Below, in pieces: positions 38,725 to 50,239 of a stretch of 64,000 nt of DNA. Positions within the stretch are counted from its first letter, which is position 1; each line of letters starts with the position of its first letter. The stretch spans positions 18,243,289 to 18,307,288 of the forward strand of contig NC_045146.1 in assembly GCF_008831285.2 (NCBI RefSeq), given 5' to 3'. A program made the translations under genes and the position numbers. Below the pieces are notes generated by a model. It searched no databases and was not told where the DNA came from. It saw only the letters and a list, made by a program, of their open reading frames with translations. The stretch is from Nymphaea colorata (taxonomy: Eukaryota; Streptophyta; Magnoliopsida; Nymphaeales; Nymphaeaceae).

Positions 38725-39812
38725 CCTTTGAGTCTATCACATTTGAAAATGATCCTCTTTATAATCTAATAGAACCGTCGTCTTGTCTAGTTTTTTGTTT
38801 GAAAAGTAAGCGCACTAGCTAGTGATTAACCATAGTTGTTAACTATGATTAAAATAACAAACGGTATTTATCTTACTAGTGCAAATGAAATGAATTTGAT
38901 TCTTTATAAAATGGAAGAAGCCTTTTGGATGGAAAAAATAAAAAAAAAACATATAAGCTATAAATAAATTTATAAAATAATTTCTTAATGGCAGATCTCC
39001 TAATGGAAGGGTGGCGGAGTTATAGGTGTTGGCTGGTGTGGGCGACTGCCAACACGGGCAGTGTTTCATGAATTTGTTTCAAATGCGATTCGAAAACACA
39101 GTTTTAGCCACAACTTAGTGGTTCTGCCGAAATTTGGCATACATCAATTGAATTGATAGGTTTGATGATAGGTGATTTTTTTGGCTCCTAGCAGAAGCGA
39201 TTTATAAGCTGACACAGCCTTTTTGAATTTATCGGCTAATTTTCATCACCTCATTTTATTAAAAGGCACACGAGATAATGTCTTTGATAATTCCGAATAA
39301 ATGCACCGGTTCAGGCCATTGATAGCATGAAATTTCAAGTCCTCAAAGGCCTTGATAACATCTCAATAATTTATAGCAAAATTTACAAAAAACGCTCAAT
39401 ATTTGATGAAACAATAAAAATGCACTTGGACTTTGGTTTGGTTCATTCAATAGTTTTTGTTGTATTTTTTATATTGTATTTTTCAAATCTATAATAATGT
39501 TTTTTTTTTTTTGTCTCGACATCGGCAGCCTAGCCGATTTGTCTCATTTTTTTTTATTTTAATAGAGCCGTTGTGATCTCCTTATTAGCAACTTCCTTCT
39601 TTCAGCCAATTTTTGCAAAATCTGTACCAGCTCCCCATTTAAACTACAAAATTAAATTCTGGATTAGGTTTATGGAACCTTATACAATAACCAACTCAGA
39701 CTCCATTTACATTCGGTTCGCTGTTTAAATATGTAAGCATAAGAAGTTCCAATATGATTTTGTTAGTCACGTTCCTGGTTGGAACCCATTTGAATCTGCA
39801 AGTCCCAATCCC

Positions 39813-39938
39813 TTCACACCCTTGATAGAAGCTCGTCTTTCATTATTCTTTGATATATATATATATATATATATATATATTTCACACCCTTGATAGAAAG
39901 AAGCTCGTCTTTCATTATTTTGATATATATATATATAT
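39813..39938. repeat. Direct duplication of a ~60-bp unit ending in (TA)n
   Basis: Unit 39813-39880 is repeated as 39881-39938. Both read ttcacacccttgatagaa, gctcgtctttcattatt, then TA repeats. They differ by small indels. (GA)n follows to 39979. Confidence 0.9.

Positions 39939-39940
<2 letters not shown>

Positions 39941-39979
<39 letters not shown>
39941..39979. repeat. (GA)n microsatellite
   Basis: Direct (AG)n run following the duplicated TA unit. Confidence 0.95.
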
Positions 39980-39981
<2 letters not shown>

Positions 39982-40194
39982 AAAAGAGAGAGAGAAAGAG
40001 ATCTGAGAATTTGCCCGGCTGCTTGTGGCCGTCCAGACGGCCCAGACACTTCCTAATAAAAGAAAAAGGAGGGTGGGACCTCTTTGAGAAAGGGGAAGTA
40101 GCCTGCCGTTTTGTTGTTCTAGGTTCAATAATAATAATAAATAAATAAGATTGAGAGAGGCGGTGACATGCCTCGCTTGTTGGGGAACAATCCT

Positions 40195-40375
40195 TTAGAG
40201 CATGTTACCAATAATAATTTTACCAATAATAATTTGTTATTGTTTTATGAATCTATCTAAACATTTTTAAAAAATTATTGAATCATATAACAGTGTTTTA
40301 TGAATATATCTTAATTTTTGAAACAGATTTATAAAACAATAACAGATTGTTATTATTACCAAACAACCTCTTAAG
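40195..40375. mobile_element. MITE-like inverted-repeat element
   Basis: The left part (accaataataatttgttatt, gttttatgaat) is inverted at the right part (ataaaacaataacagattgt, tattattaccaaac). The core is AT-rich. Related text occurs near 3186-3490. The boundaries and target duplication are uncertain. Confidence 0.55.
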
Positions 40376-42879
40376 GGTTAATGAATATTTTTAGGTGTAA
40401 AAAATTTACTCCACTGTACAATCATAAGTCAAACACTGAAAAAGAGATCATGATTTTTCTTTTCCCTTCCCACTATGTCATTGCTAAGTTTTTCTAATTT
40501 TTTTGTCCCCACCAGTGACATTCATTGATTTTTTTTTCCTGAAAATTTTGAACTGCCACTCACTTGAAAAAGTTCATTTCCTTTTCATTCCATCAAAGGC
40601 CCCGAAAGAAGCGCCAAAAGGGTTTTTAAGTAAAAAAAAAAAAACGGAAAAAACTTTTAAAGGGTCCCCCCTCATACAGAAAAATGGCTACCCAAGTGAA
40701 AAAAATTTCTTGGCGATTTGAGAAGTGGATATTTTCCTGAACTTTCTGTTTAGTGTTTGATTGCTAAGTAATATTGTCTCAAACTTTCAAGTAATTACTC
40801 ATCCTGTCTTTAACTTCAACCTACCTTTTCCATGCCAATCTTTCTGCTAACTGTCCAGCTAGGTCTCATCTACAGTTTCATAAACATTTCCCATAGTTTA
40901 GGTTGGATTATTTAATCCAATGCATACTAGGTCGCTGAACATATCGTCAACTTAATGATCTGTCTTACAAGATCAGCAAGCAAATCTTTTCGCAGATTTA
41001 CTTAATCATAAACCAATATTGAAACACTATCTTTAATAAACTTATTAATTATTGGGTAAGCAGAAGAAGTATTTCATCCTACCACTCAACAAGAGGGCCG
41101 AAGCCACCACCCTCCCCTCATCCCCGCAAACTACAATATTGAAGCGATACATTTAATTGAGATATTAGTTTTCTTGCTACACTACAAAAACAGTTTAGGT
41201 TTTCAATATAATCCTTTCCATGTGATCTTTCATGTGAAGTGAACCATGTTACAGTTACATGAGAAAGGTCAAAAGATTCACAGCAGAAAGACAGGCTCTT
41301 GATTGTTGATTTAGTTGCAAGCACTAGTATTCACTGGCACGGGAAAAGAGAGGAGGTGTTCAAAGCTTATATAAGATACCGCTTCATCTTCTTTCCTGCT
41401 CGGCTAGAAGAATGAGAACTTATGACACCAAAATGAATCTGCTCCGAAAGATTATTTGAAACTCTGAGAGGCTTTCAACTGCAACCAACAAGATTATCAT
41501 AAGGAGCCATATATACCTCTCTTTACAAAATTCAATTCGAAGTATCAAATTCAATACAGAAAATCAATCAACACCAAGAACGCCAGCATAAGGAATTACA
41601 CATGAACAGCTAGCAGAAAATAAAATCAAACAGAGAAGAGAGAAGAGAGAGAGGGAGAGTTGTAAATGTATTTGTGATCAGTGTTTGATTGCAGATCTGG
41701 GCAGACCTCCAGGTCTAGGAAAAAGGCTCTCCCGTTGCAATCAAATGCCCGTGATTTGCTACGAGTGCATGCACCTCTGGTCTGTGAAGAAGTTTCTCAT
41801 CAATAACAATGAAAGCAGTGAAATGAAAAGAGGTATGAGTGGAAAGCAAAGATGCAGCCAAGTCAAGTGGTAGATTGACTCGAGAGTAAGTGATAACACC
41901 AAAGTGGCGCTTGATAGGCACCGAGAGAGATCCACTGTTTAAATAGTAGATTTCAAATGCAGGCTTTTCCAAGTCTTATTACACTATAAAACTGTAGATG
42001 TAAGATCCGACGAGGGGAGGCTAGGAAGATCTGATCCAAGGATTCACGTTCGGTTTTCAGATCCGTGCGGGTCTTGGATCACCTCGGATCTTGTATCGTA
42101 TTTATATTGGCAACATTTAGGGTTAATGAAACTAGGTAGTTGAGACTGAGCATGTGTTTATGAACAAGTTTTGTTCAATCAAATTTAGCTCTTGATCACA
42201 TGAAGCCAACATATGATTATGATATATAGAAATAAATTGGTAGGTAAGGTGTTATAGAGACACAAAATTATCATAGCCTTTGATCTTTTCAAAATGGATA
42301 GTTGCAAGAAGAAGAAAGGAACAAAAAAAAGACATTTTAATCATTTAGCATCGATTAGCAACTTTTTCTTCTTCTTTTTTCCTCCCAATCATCCATCTTA
42401 GAAAGATCAATGACCAAGATGATTCCTTACAAATTTATCACTTAGGGTCTGGTACATACCAACATCTCTCTCTCTTTCTACCAATTGAAAGTGAATAACC
42501 TATTGGAGTAAACTTGAGCTCACCATGTTTATTGGCTCACTTAACTAAGGGTGTGCATATAACCAGCTTCGGCCCTATCATAGCAACATCACCTACTTTC
42601 GTGCAAGGTTCCCGGAAACACGTCCGGGCCCTGAGCTCATAATCTGATCCCCCTCATTGAATATATTGACATCTTTTAGCACTAGACTTCTACTTGTTGA
42701 TGTGCAATTTGATTGTCTATTTGATGCGACTTAGTGATAGACCCTAGAAGCTAATCCAACCCAACCCACACAAAAGTGAGGTCTCTTCTACCATCATCAG
42801 CCTACTACTGAGGTGTGCCTTGCATTACTAGTTTGCTGAATGTCATGTCCAGAGCAAACTGGACGCAAGCATACACGCC

Positions 42880-42898
<19 letters not shown>

Positions 42899-42928
<30 letters not shown>
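42899..42928. repeat. (GA)n microsatellite
   Basis: (AG)15 following an AAAG tetranucleotide run. Confidence 0.95.
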
Positions 42929-42930
<2 letters not shown>

Positions 42931-43173
42931 CATTTTGTCATATCACGTACTTGAGCTAAGAGAGGAGGGAAAGAGACTCCATTTTGTCATATTTGCTCAA
43001 GACAATATTCAGCATTCACACTCTTTAGACTACAAGGGAGAGAGTAGGTAGCCCACATCCAAGCCAGGCTTACAACTCATGCAACCCAAACCTAATCTTG
43101 GGCCCTTTTACATTATTAGCTTGTTCAACGTCCATGTCATATACAAGCTTGTCAAACATGACTTGTATGTGTG

Positions 43174-43276
<103 letters not shown>

Positions 43277-43453
43277 CATTTGTTTTATTTGCTCAAGGCA
43301 TTGTGTACAATCTTTAAACTCTCATAACCTTATCAAAGATGGATCCAGCTGTAGAGAACGAGGCCCTCTCTCCTTCTCTTGCCGCACCATCCTGGTCCTA
43401 GTCCAACCACTGGTCTGACCTTTTGTCCTCATTAAAACAATATAATATGTTGT

Positions 43454-43945
43454 TAGGGCTGCATACGAGTCCAGTCAAGCCCAAGCTTGGCCAACTCGAG
43501 CTCAACTTGAACTCGAATCGAGCTCCTTATAACAAGATCGAGCTTGACTCAACTATACAAAATCAAGCTCGAACTCAACTAGTTTAACTTATTTAAATGT
43601 TAAGTCGTTTGACGTTAACCCATGTAAGTTTTAACTCGTGTAAACGTTAACTCATGTAACTCGTTTAACTCGTGTAAGTGTTTAACTCATGTAACTTATG
43701 AAAATTTATTTTTACCCTGGAAGTTTAAACTGGTAAACCAGTTTTGGCATTATTATATAGATTACCGGTTTGCAAGTGGAGTTTAAACAATTCGAGTTCT
43801 TGAAACTCGAAGTTGACTCTTTTATCATTTCGAGTATCTTTGTAAGCTCGAACTCGGCCCGTTTATAATCGAGTCGAGCACGAGAAGAGTTTTTCGAGTG
43901 AGTTCGAGCCGAGCCCGAGTTGGCTCGGCTCTTTGTGCAGCCCTA
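43454..43945. mobile_element. hAT-type MITE (492 bp) with perfect 8-bp target duplication
   Basis: Termini TAGGGCTGCATA... and ...GTGCAGCCCTA are inverted repeats of about 11 bp. The element is flanked by identical 8-bp copies of tatgttgt at 43446-43453 and 43946-43953. Subterminal regions are arrays of short CGAG/CTCG palindromic words (ctcgagctcaacttgaactc; gagttcgagccgagcccgag), and the core repeats a aactcgtgtaa word. There is no coding capacity. The 8-bp duplication and terminal sequence fit the hAT superfamily. Confidence 0.9.
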
Positions 43946-44523
43946 TATGTTGTAATGCAAAGTCCGATCCAATACGGTGTGTTCTGTACCCCCTTGCTTG
44001 TATAATTTATATCTGACTGAACAGTGATATGAAATTAGAGCTTGATGTTATTTAGGATGGTAAGCAATATTCACTACTTAGTAACTTCAGCCTGATGCAT
44101 GCCCTCAACCTTGGCTTCAGTGGGGGAGCTAAGATTTTTCATCTGCGGAGCACTTGCATTGGTGACACAACTTGGGTGTGGGCATTGCATAAAGTTTTAG
44201 ATTCATAACATTGTGAAGTTAACACAATATAATGAATTTTTTGATGGATTGGGGTGGGCAGTTGCCCACCCCAGACAACAAATAGCTCCACTGCTGCTTG
44301 GCTTTGACTTAGTTAATTTGAAGCATGAACCAAGTACATGCATGCTGCACTTTAGGGCAAACAAGCCAAGCGTAGTTCAAGGTAGTTCACTTTGCAAGGC
44401 AAATAAGCTGCGAGACTGGCAAGCTTTACGAGCCAACTATGAACGGACCTTCAAGGCATCAAGGGTGGAAGGGGGGGGAGGGCGGGGGGAGCGCCTAGGC
44501 CATGGCCCCACCCCAACCAAATG

Positions 44524-44525
<2 letters not shown>

Positions 44526-44602
<77 letters not shown>
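44526..44602. repeat. (TA)n microsatellite, about 38 units
   Basis: Uninterrupted TA run read directly. Confidence 0.95.
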
Positions 44603-44605
<3 letters not shown>

Positions 44606-44821
44606 TAAAAATTGAATTTTTTTTTTGCTTCCATGTATTTTTTTAGTGTGAGTTAAGTTTAGCCCTACCCAAATCCACCCACAAAATCCAGCGCTCATTT
44701 GGCCCGCTCCTGAAGAAAATTCTGGCTCCGCCCCTACAAGGCATATGAGCCAAGCTCCAACAAGCTTTGTTGGGCTCATTTGCGACCTACTTAGGATTGC
44801 ATATCCATGCATCAACCACAA

Positions 44822-44846
44822 GTGTGTGTGTGTGTGTGTGTGTGTT
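44822..44846. repeat. (GT)n microsatellite
   Basis: (GT)12 read directly. Confidence 0.9.
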
Positions 44847-45723
44847 TGGTAGCATTGAGAAATGTTTACTGGTAGGAAGGAAACACGTTGTCTTAGGAAA
44901 GTGCTTCCTTAAGAGGTCGTTTGGTAATAAAAACATTATATTTTTGGAAGACATGTTACTGCAGATATTCCAAGAACAAAATATTCTCATTTTGGGAAAC
45001 ACGGTGTTGTTATCAATGTTATATCTAAATCTAACAATACAATGTTAAACAAATCAGACCATGTTTTAGAAAACAATAGCATGGTGAAAATACAACTCTT
45101 CTTACCACATGCCTTCTAAATTCTAAAGCGAAAACACTATATAAGGGCATGTTTAGTCCTTAAATGCCAATGTCATTTTGCCTCCAAAAAACATTTACAC
45201 TTAAAAAAACAGGTATTTATCAAGTGCTTTTAGTGACATTTTGCTTATTTTTATTGATGTTTTTGCCCCATTGATAAAAACCTCTTTTGTAAATTAGGAC
45301 ATTTATGTCATGGTGCAAATTGGGTTTATGAGAAACCTAATTTCCACAAAAAAATCATATTATTGCTATGTAAATAATCAAGGGCACCCTGGTTTTTGCA
45401 TAAACGGTCAGGTTGGTCTTGCCACTTAAACATATATTAACCACATTTCATAAACCAGTCAAAAACCAAGTTTTCACAAAACTTGTCACTTCTTGAGAGT
45501 GTGATCCAAACACTATCTTAAGCCAAGTGATTTGAATGTTTGGTGGCTTTTCACTTTGCATTATCTTTTTTTTTCCTTGGGAAGGAGAAGGGTGAATGCT
45601 GTTCGCTTCCTATGGAAATGGTATACATTTGCCTACACAATTAGCTAGAACTCAGTTTGCAGACACCAGAAGTCAAGCCTCAGGTGCTTGAACTCTTAAC
45701 TTCTTCCAAATTGAAACTTTCAT

Positions 45724-46018
45724 GGGGGCATTTGATTACTCCATATTTGAAATCCATGGATCTGATGTGGGTCCGATGTGGCACATTTTTCCTAATATGA
45801 CAAAAGATCCATGGTTCATCAAACTAAGCATGGCAGCTCAAACTTAAGATCAACACTTAAAATCTTTGTTTTACTTCTTTACATTGAGAAAAAGGTCGGA
45901 TTTAAGATCCGCGGATTTAAGATCCGCGGATTTAAGATCGGAGTAGGGAAGGTCGGATCTTAAATCCATGATTTTCAAATTTTGAGAATCTCGAATCTGA
46001 GGCTATCAAACACCCCCT
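45724..46018. mobile_element. MITE-like element containing a 15-bp triplicated unit
   Basis: The left end gggggcatttgattactcc and the reverse complement of the right end (gggggtgtttgatagcctc) match, as do inner blocks (atttgaaatccatggat versus atttgaaaatcatggat). Inside, ggatttaagatccgc is repeated about three times at 45897-45940. No convincing target duplication was seen. Confidence 0.6.
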
Positions 46019-46886
46019 TAAGTATAACTTGCTAGTCAGGAACTCGGGCAGGCAAAGATCTTGTTCATAAGGTCTTTCATTGCTTCTAATAATTGGAAAT
46101 ATGATCCCATTAGTGTATCTCTTTCTCATGTAAATATGACCCTACCTGCTATAAGAAATAGCCCATATTTTCCTAGGAAATTAAGCCCGTCTCTTTCACA
46201 TGAATAAGTATCCCACAAGCTCCTCAAATACTGTTGAGAGTGAAAAGGATTGATGGCAATGAAAGGCATTTGGAATCATCTTGACTGCAGATCGCCTGTT
46301 TGATGATACCAAAAGTCGATTATTAATTATGTGTTCTCGTCGCTTCCTTCAGATTCTTACTGGAATTTTTCTCACAGTATAAATATAATCAAATAAGTTT
46401 CAAGGAGGTACTTAACTTTTTAGCTTATTTACAAAAGCATGCCTATCTTTCTAAGATTAACTTGAAGACTTACTTACAATAAATGATCATCCTCAGTAAA
46501 CAGGTCTCATTGGCAGGAGGTACGCAAACAGATCTGGACCGCATACGATTATTACTGGATTCGAAGGATGTTGCCTGATCGTACTTGACGTTGGATTACG
46601 ATTAATTCCGATTGATCTACGAAATGGAAGTTTAGATTTCAGATAGTGTTGCATGTATTAAGATTTGGATATCGATCGAAATCAAATGCATACCCTATTC
46701 AACAAGAAAATTCTTTTCCCAACCAGAATTCAATTGCCAATTAATGTTTAAAGTTTGTTTCTAAACCTAACTTATGGAAATCAAATTAAAATTCAATATC
46801 ATCCTCAAATGCCTCTACCATATAATGTATTTTGAGAGATGTATCTTAGGTATTGAACCCGTCAACTTTTTGGAGAACTGAAGTTT

Positions 46887-46908
46887 ATATATATATATAT
46901 ATATATAT
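46887..46908. repeat. (TA)n microsatellite
   Basis: Short TA run read directly. Confidence 0.9.
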
Positions 46909-47680
46909 AACACTTTAAGTCAATATAAAGAGTAATTCATCCTACTGTCCAAAAAAGAGTCGAAGCTCCCTCATATTTCCCCATCTTTATAGGGTATAAG
47001 ACCTGCTTTCAGTGCCACTCTCACCATGTTTCAATTTACATGTCAGTCACCCTCTTTTTGTATCATAGAAAGTTGATGCCTCAGAATCCATATCCAAGCT
47101 GGTCGCCTACCTGCACCTGCACCTGCTCCGACCGTTGCTACAACTCCCTTAGGGGTGAATGTACAACACAAATTATTTATTGGATTTCCTAATGTGCTAC
47201 ATCAGATATATGACCTCCATTTGTCTCTATTTCGGAGTTGAAATGGAGATGATATATTAGTTTCCCACATATTGCAGAACATAACTATGGATAGGCCTGT
47301 TTTTTCTAATTTTGCTAAAAGACACGATGCTTTCTGTAAATTTCTCAATACAAGACAAAATTTGCAAGAACGCACGTATTTTAAATGGCCAGAAATTTAT
47401 TTCTCAAAAGATAGCAAGCATTTATCTCTTTTCATCGTCAGCTGTTGGAAGAGACGAGGGAATCCTAAGCAGCTCCTAAGAGGTTCTGTGTCTTCTCTTT
47501 TAGGTCCACAAGTTTGAGCTTACGAATGGCTGGCTGCCATTTTCGGCTACCCTGAATTGATCCTATTCTCAATGCATTTAGTTGATCTCAATTCAACCCA
47601 ATAGCAATTTCACCACTTGGTTGGTGGCGGAGGCACATGTGAGCTCGTGCGGGCAATTGCCTATACAAATCCATACAAAT

Positions 47681-47701
47681 TATATATATATATATATATA
47701 T
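47681..47701. repeat. (TA)n microsatellite
   Basis: Short TA run read directly. Confidence 0.9.
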
Positions 47702-48078
47702 TAGATGAAAGGCCTAAAGTTTTTTTGAAGGATTTAAATTTAATTGTTATGTATTAGTAGTGTCTCTTAGTCAAAAATTTCTGGCTCTGCTACTGCTTAG
47801 CGAGTCTCTTTCTTTAGTTTCTAATTATGTGGAGTGTGTCAAAGGTTTGGTTGTGGTGGTGGGGGTTTGGAGATAGGAAAATGGTGACTCATAAATGGAA
47901 GCGTTTGGAAAAAGCAACCTAGGAAGCTGACAGCACCACTCCAGCACTAATAATGCAATGACAACTGCACCGGTCGTCCTTTTAGTCACTGTGACGTGGC
48001 GTGGACGACTGCGTGACAGCGGCAAATCTCGGCCGGATGCGAGTGTGCCACGTGTTTGATTATTTTTAAATAATTTAA

Positions 48079-48264
48079 GAAGGTGTTTGAATGACATTCC
48101 AAAACCTTGTTTTGGAGAAAGTGGTTTTGGAGTAGTTGAATTGTATCAAAAAAGCCTAATTTTTCAAGAATCCCAAGTTTTCAAAACCCATTAAAAACTT
48201 CATCTTCATAGAACCAAGTTTTTACAAAGGTGTGTTAATTGATGGTACTGTCATTCAAATGCCT
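48079..48264. mobile_element. MITE-like element with TIR around GGTGTTTGAATGACA
   Basis: The left end aggtgtttgaatgacattcc matches the reverse complement of the right end (aggcatttgaatgacagtac). The interior repeats AAACC(A)AGTTTT-type words also seen at 37440-37640 and 45470-45490. The flanking duplication is unclear. Confidence 0.6.
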
Positions 48265-49456
48265 AATAAGTGTTTTTATGTTTTGATGTATCTTTCATTT
48301 TTTTCTTCAAATGATTTTTCTAGGTGATTCACAACAGTCCACTTGCCAAATCGGCCTTTCCCAAGAGATAAACTCCATATTATGAGAAAGCAATTGCAAG
48401 TTAAAAACTTGATCGGAATTTAAGATCTGATCGTTTGTCTTACTTCTATCTCTTTCCATTTGAGGTCACGTGGAGGACCATTTGATAGTTGGAATATAAC
48501 AGAGTGTGTGTTCTATCAACGTAACCTAAAGTTTGGGGCAGATTCATGAAACATTATAACTAGGTGTTCATGAATTTACTACAATCTTTGGGTAGATTCA
48601 AGCAACACTAACGAAGTGTTTTGTTTGTCAAATGATCCCTAAGTATTAAATTTTCCTTGATTAGTATCTTAAGCGGAACAGTTGGTTACTATTCTCATTG
48701 CCAAACAAGTAACAATAAACTCTGAATTAGTAATGTTGACTGTTAAAGAAATATGAATCTATTGCTATAACCAGATATAGATTTTGTAGGATTTGAATAT
48801 GATCCCAATATCTAACTGGGAATGGGTAAAGGTTCAGCCTACTTGTATATAAACATCAGAGCTTATGCTAGTCAGATCCAAATTCAAGTTTTAAAAAAAC
48901 GACAACCCAATTCAAATCTGAACACAATAAACCCAATTAAGCTAAATAGTGCAACAGTTAGATCCAACTAAATCCAAGCAGATCACGAAGGAGTCGTTTG
49001 GTAGCAAGAACATTCGGGAATTGTCCAATGAAACTGGTGGAATACTAGTTTTACGAATCTAATTCAATATTTAGGGCAGATTCATTAGACATTCACTGGG
49101 GGTCCTTGCTGCGAAAGGACTCGGAAGAGCCTTAGGATGAACAACTTTATCAAGGGTACCTGGAGAGCTTGATCCATTAATGTTGTCAATTAAATTAAAG
49201 GGTTCTCAATGATTGAAAGAAGAATAAAAAAAGATGCATGACAAAAAGTTTCTTGGTATTGCTGAAGCCATTTTTCTCTGTTCTATCATTTATGCACTTG
49301 CAAAGGAAAGTGCTCATTAAGCATCTCTTTCCATGAAACAGCAAATTCCACTCTGTGGTCTATAATTAGACTTTATCACCAAAAGGAGTTAGGCTTAAAA
49401 GAAGCTAAAGTGGGTCAAGAATTTAGTTTTGAAGTCAATAATGTGTGTTCGTGAGA

Positions 49457-49458
<2 letters not shown>

Positions 49459-49492
<34 letters not shown>
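49459..49492. repeat. (TA)n microsatellite
   Basis: (TA)17 read directly. Confidence 0.95.
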
Positions 49493-49495
<3 letters not shown>

Positions 49496-50027
49496 TATAG
49501 ATTCTTGAATTTTGGTAGTTAACAAAATTAAACACAAACCCTTACATTAGTAAGCAATGCGGTCAAAATTTGTTTTATTGTCCAAAAGAAAAGTCCAGTA
49601 GATCACATCAAAATTAAGTGTATAGTTTTAAATGAAGAAATAACAAAGCAGAAATGGGAATAAATATATAAAACAAATCAGATCTGTGCAACAAAATCTG
49701 AAAAGAATCCAACTTGAATAGAGACTTGTTTACATAACGCCGTTAATAAGTTGCAGGATCTTGTTCAGGCATGGCGAGAGCCTTTGAAATCATATCTAAG
49801 AGGATAAATCGGATCCGATAAGCTGCTCTTACTCTTCCATGAATCCAGATCCAAATCCAATCAAATCAAGTACCCGAGCCGTTGTCATCCCCAGCTGAGC
49901 TGATGCTCGTGGAGTTCACTGCAGAAATAAACTTGAAAATGACAGGCGTGTCCCCTTCAAGCTAACCGCCAAATCTCGAACTTGTGAAGGCCAGCGACGT
50001 CATTTTGGAGAGAGAGAGGGGAAAGAA

Positions 50028-50213
50028 ATGGCTTCTCCAGTCGTCCATTTTGATCAAACGACGGAAGATCTCAACGGTAAAACGCCTGCTCAGCTCGGCT
50101 GGGCGGCGCTCCACCGCCGTTGTGCCGCCGCCACCATCACCACGAGCCAACTGTTTTCTGATTCTCCCAAACGTGTTCTTCCTTTCCTTCACTTCTTCGT
50201 GGGGACCCAGTAA
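50028..50213 (+). other. Upstream ORF in the putative BAM9 leader (61 codons)
   Basis: An ATG at 50028 sits in a favourable context (GAAATGGCT) and opens a 61-codon frame that stops at 50213, 26 nt before the BAM9 ATG and in a different frame. It resembles no known protein. Whether it is transcribed with BAM9 is not visible. Confidence 0.5.
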
Positions 50214-50239
50214 GAAAGAGAGTAAGAGCGCGAGGAGGC

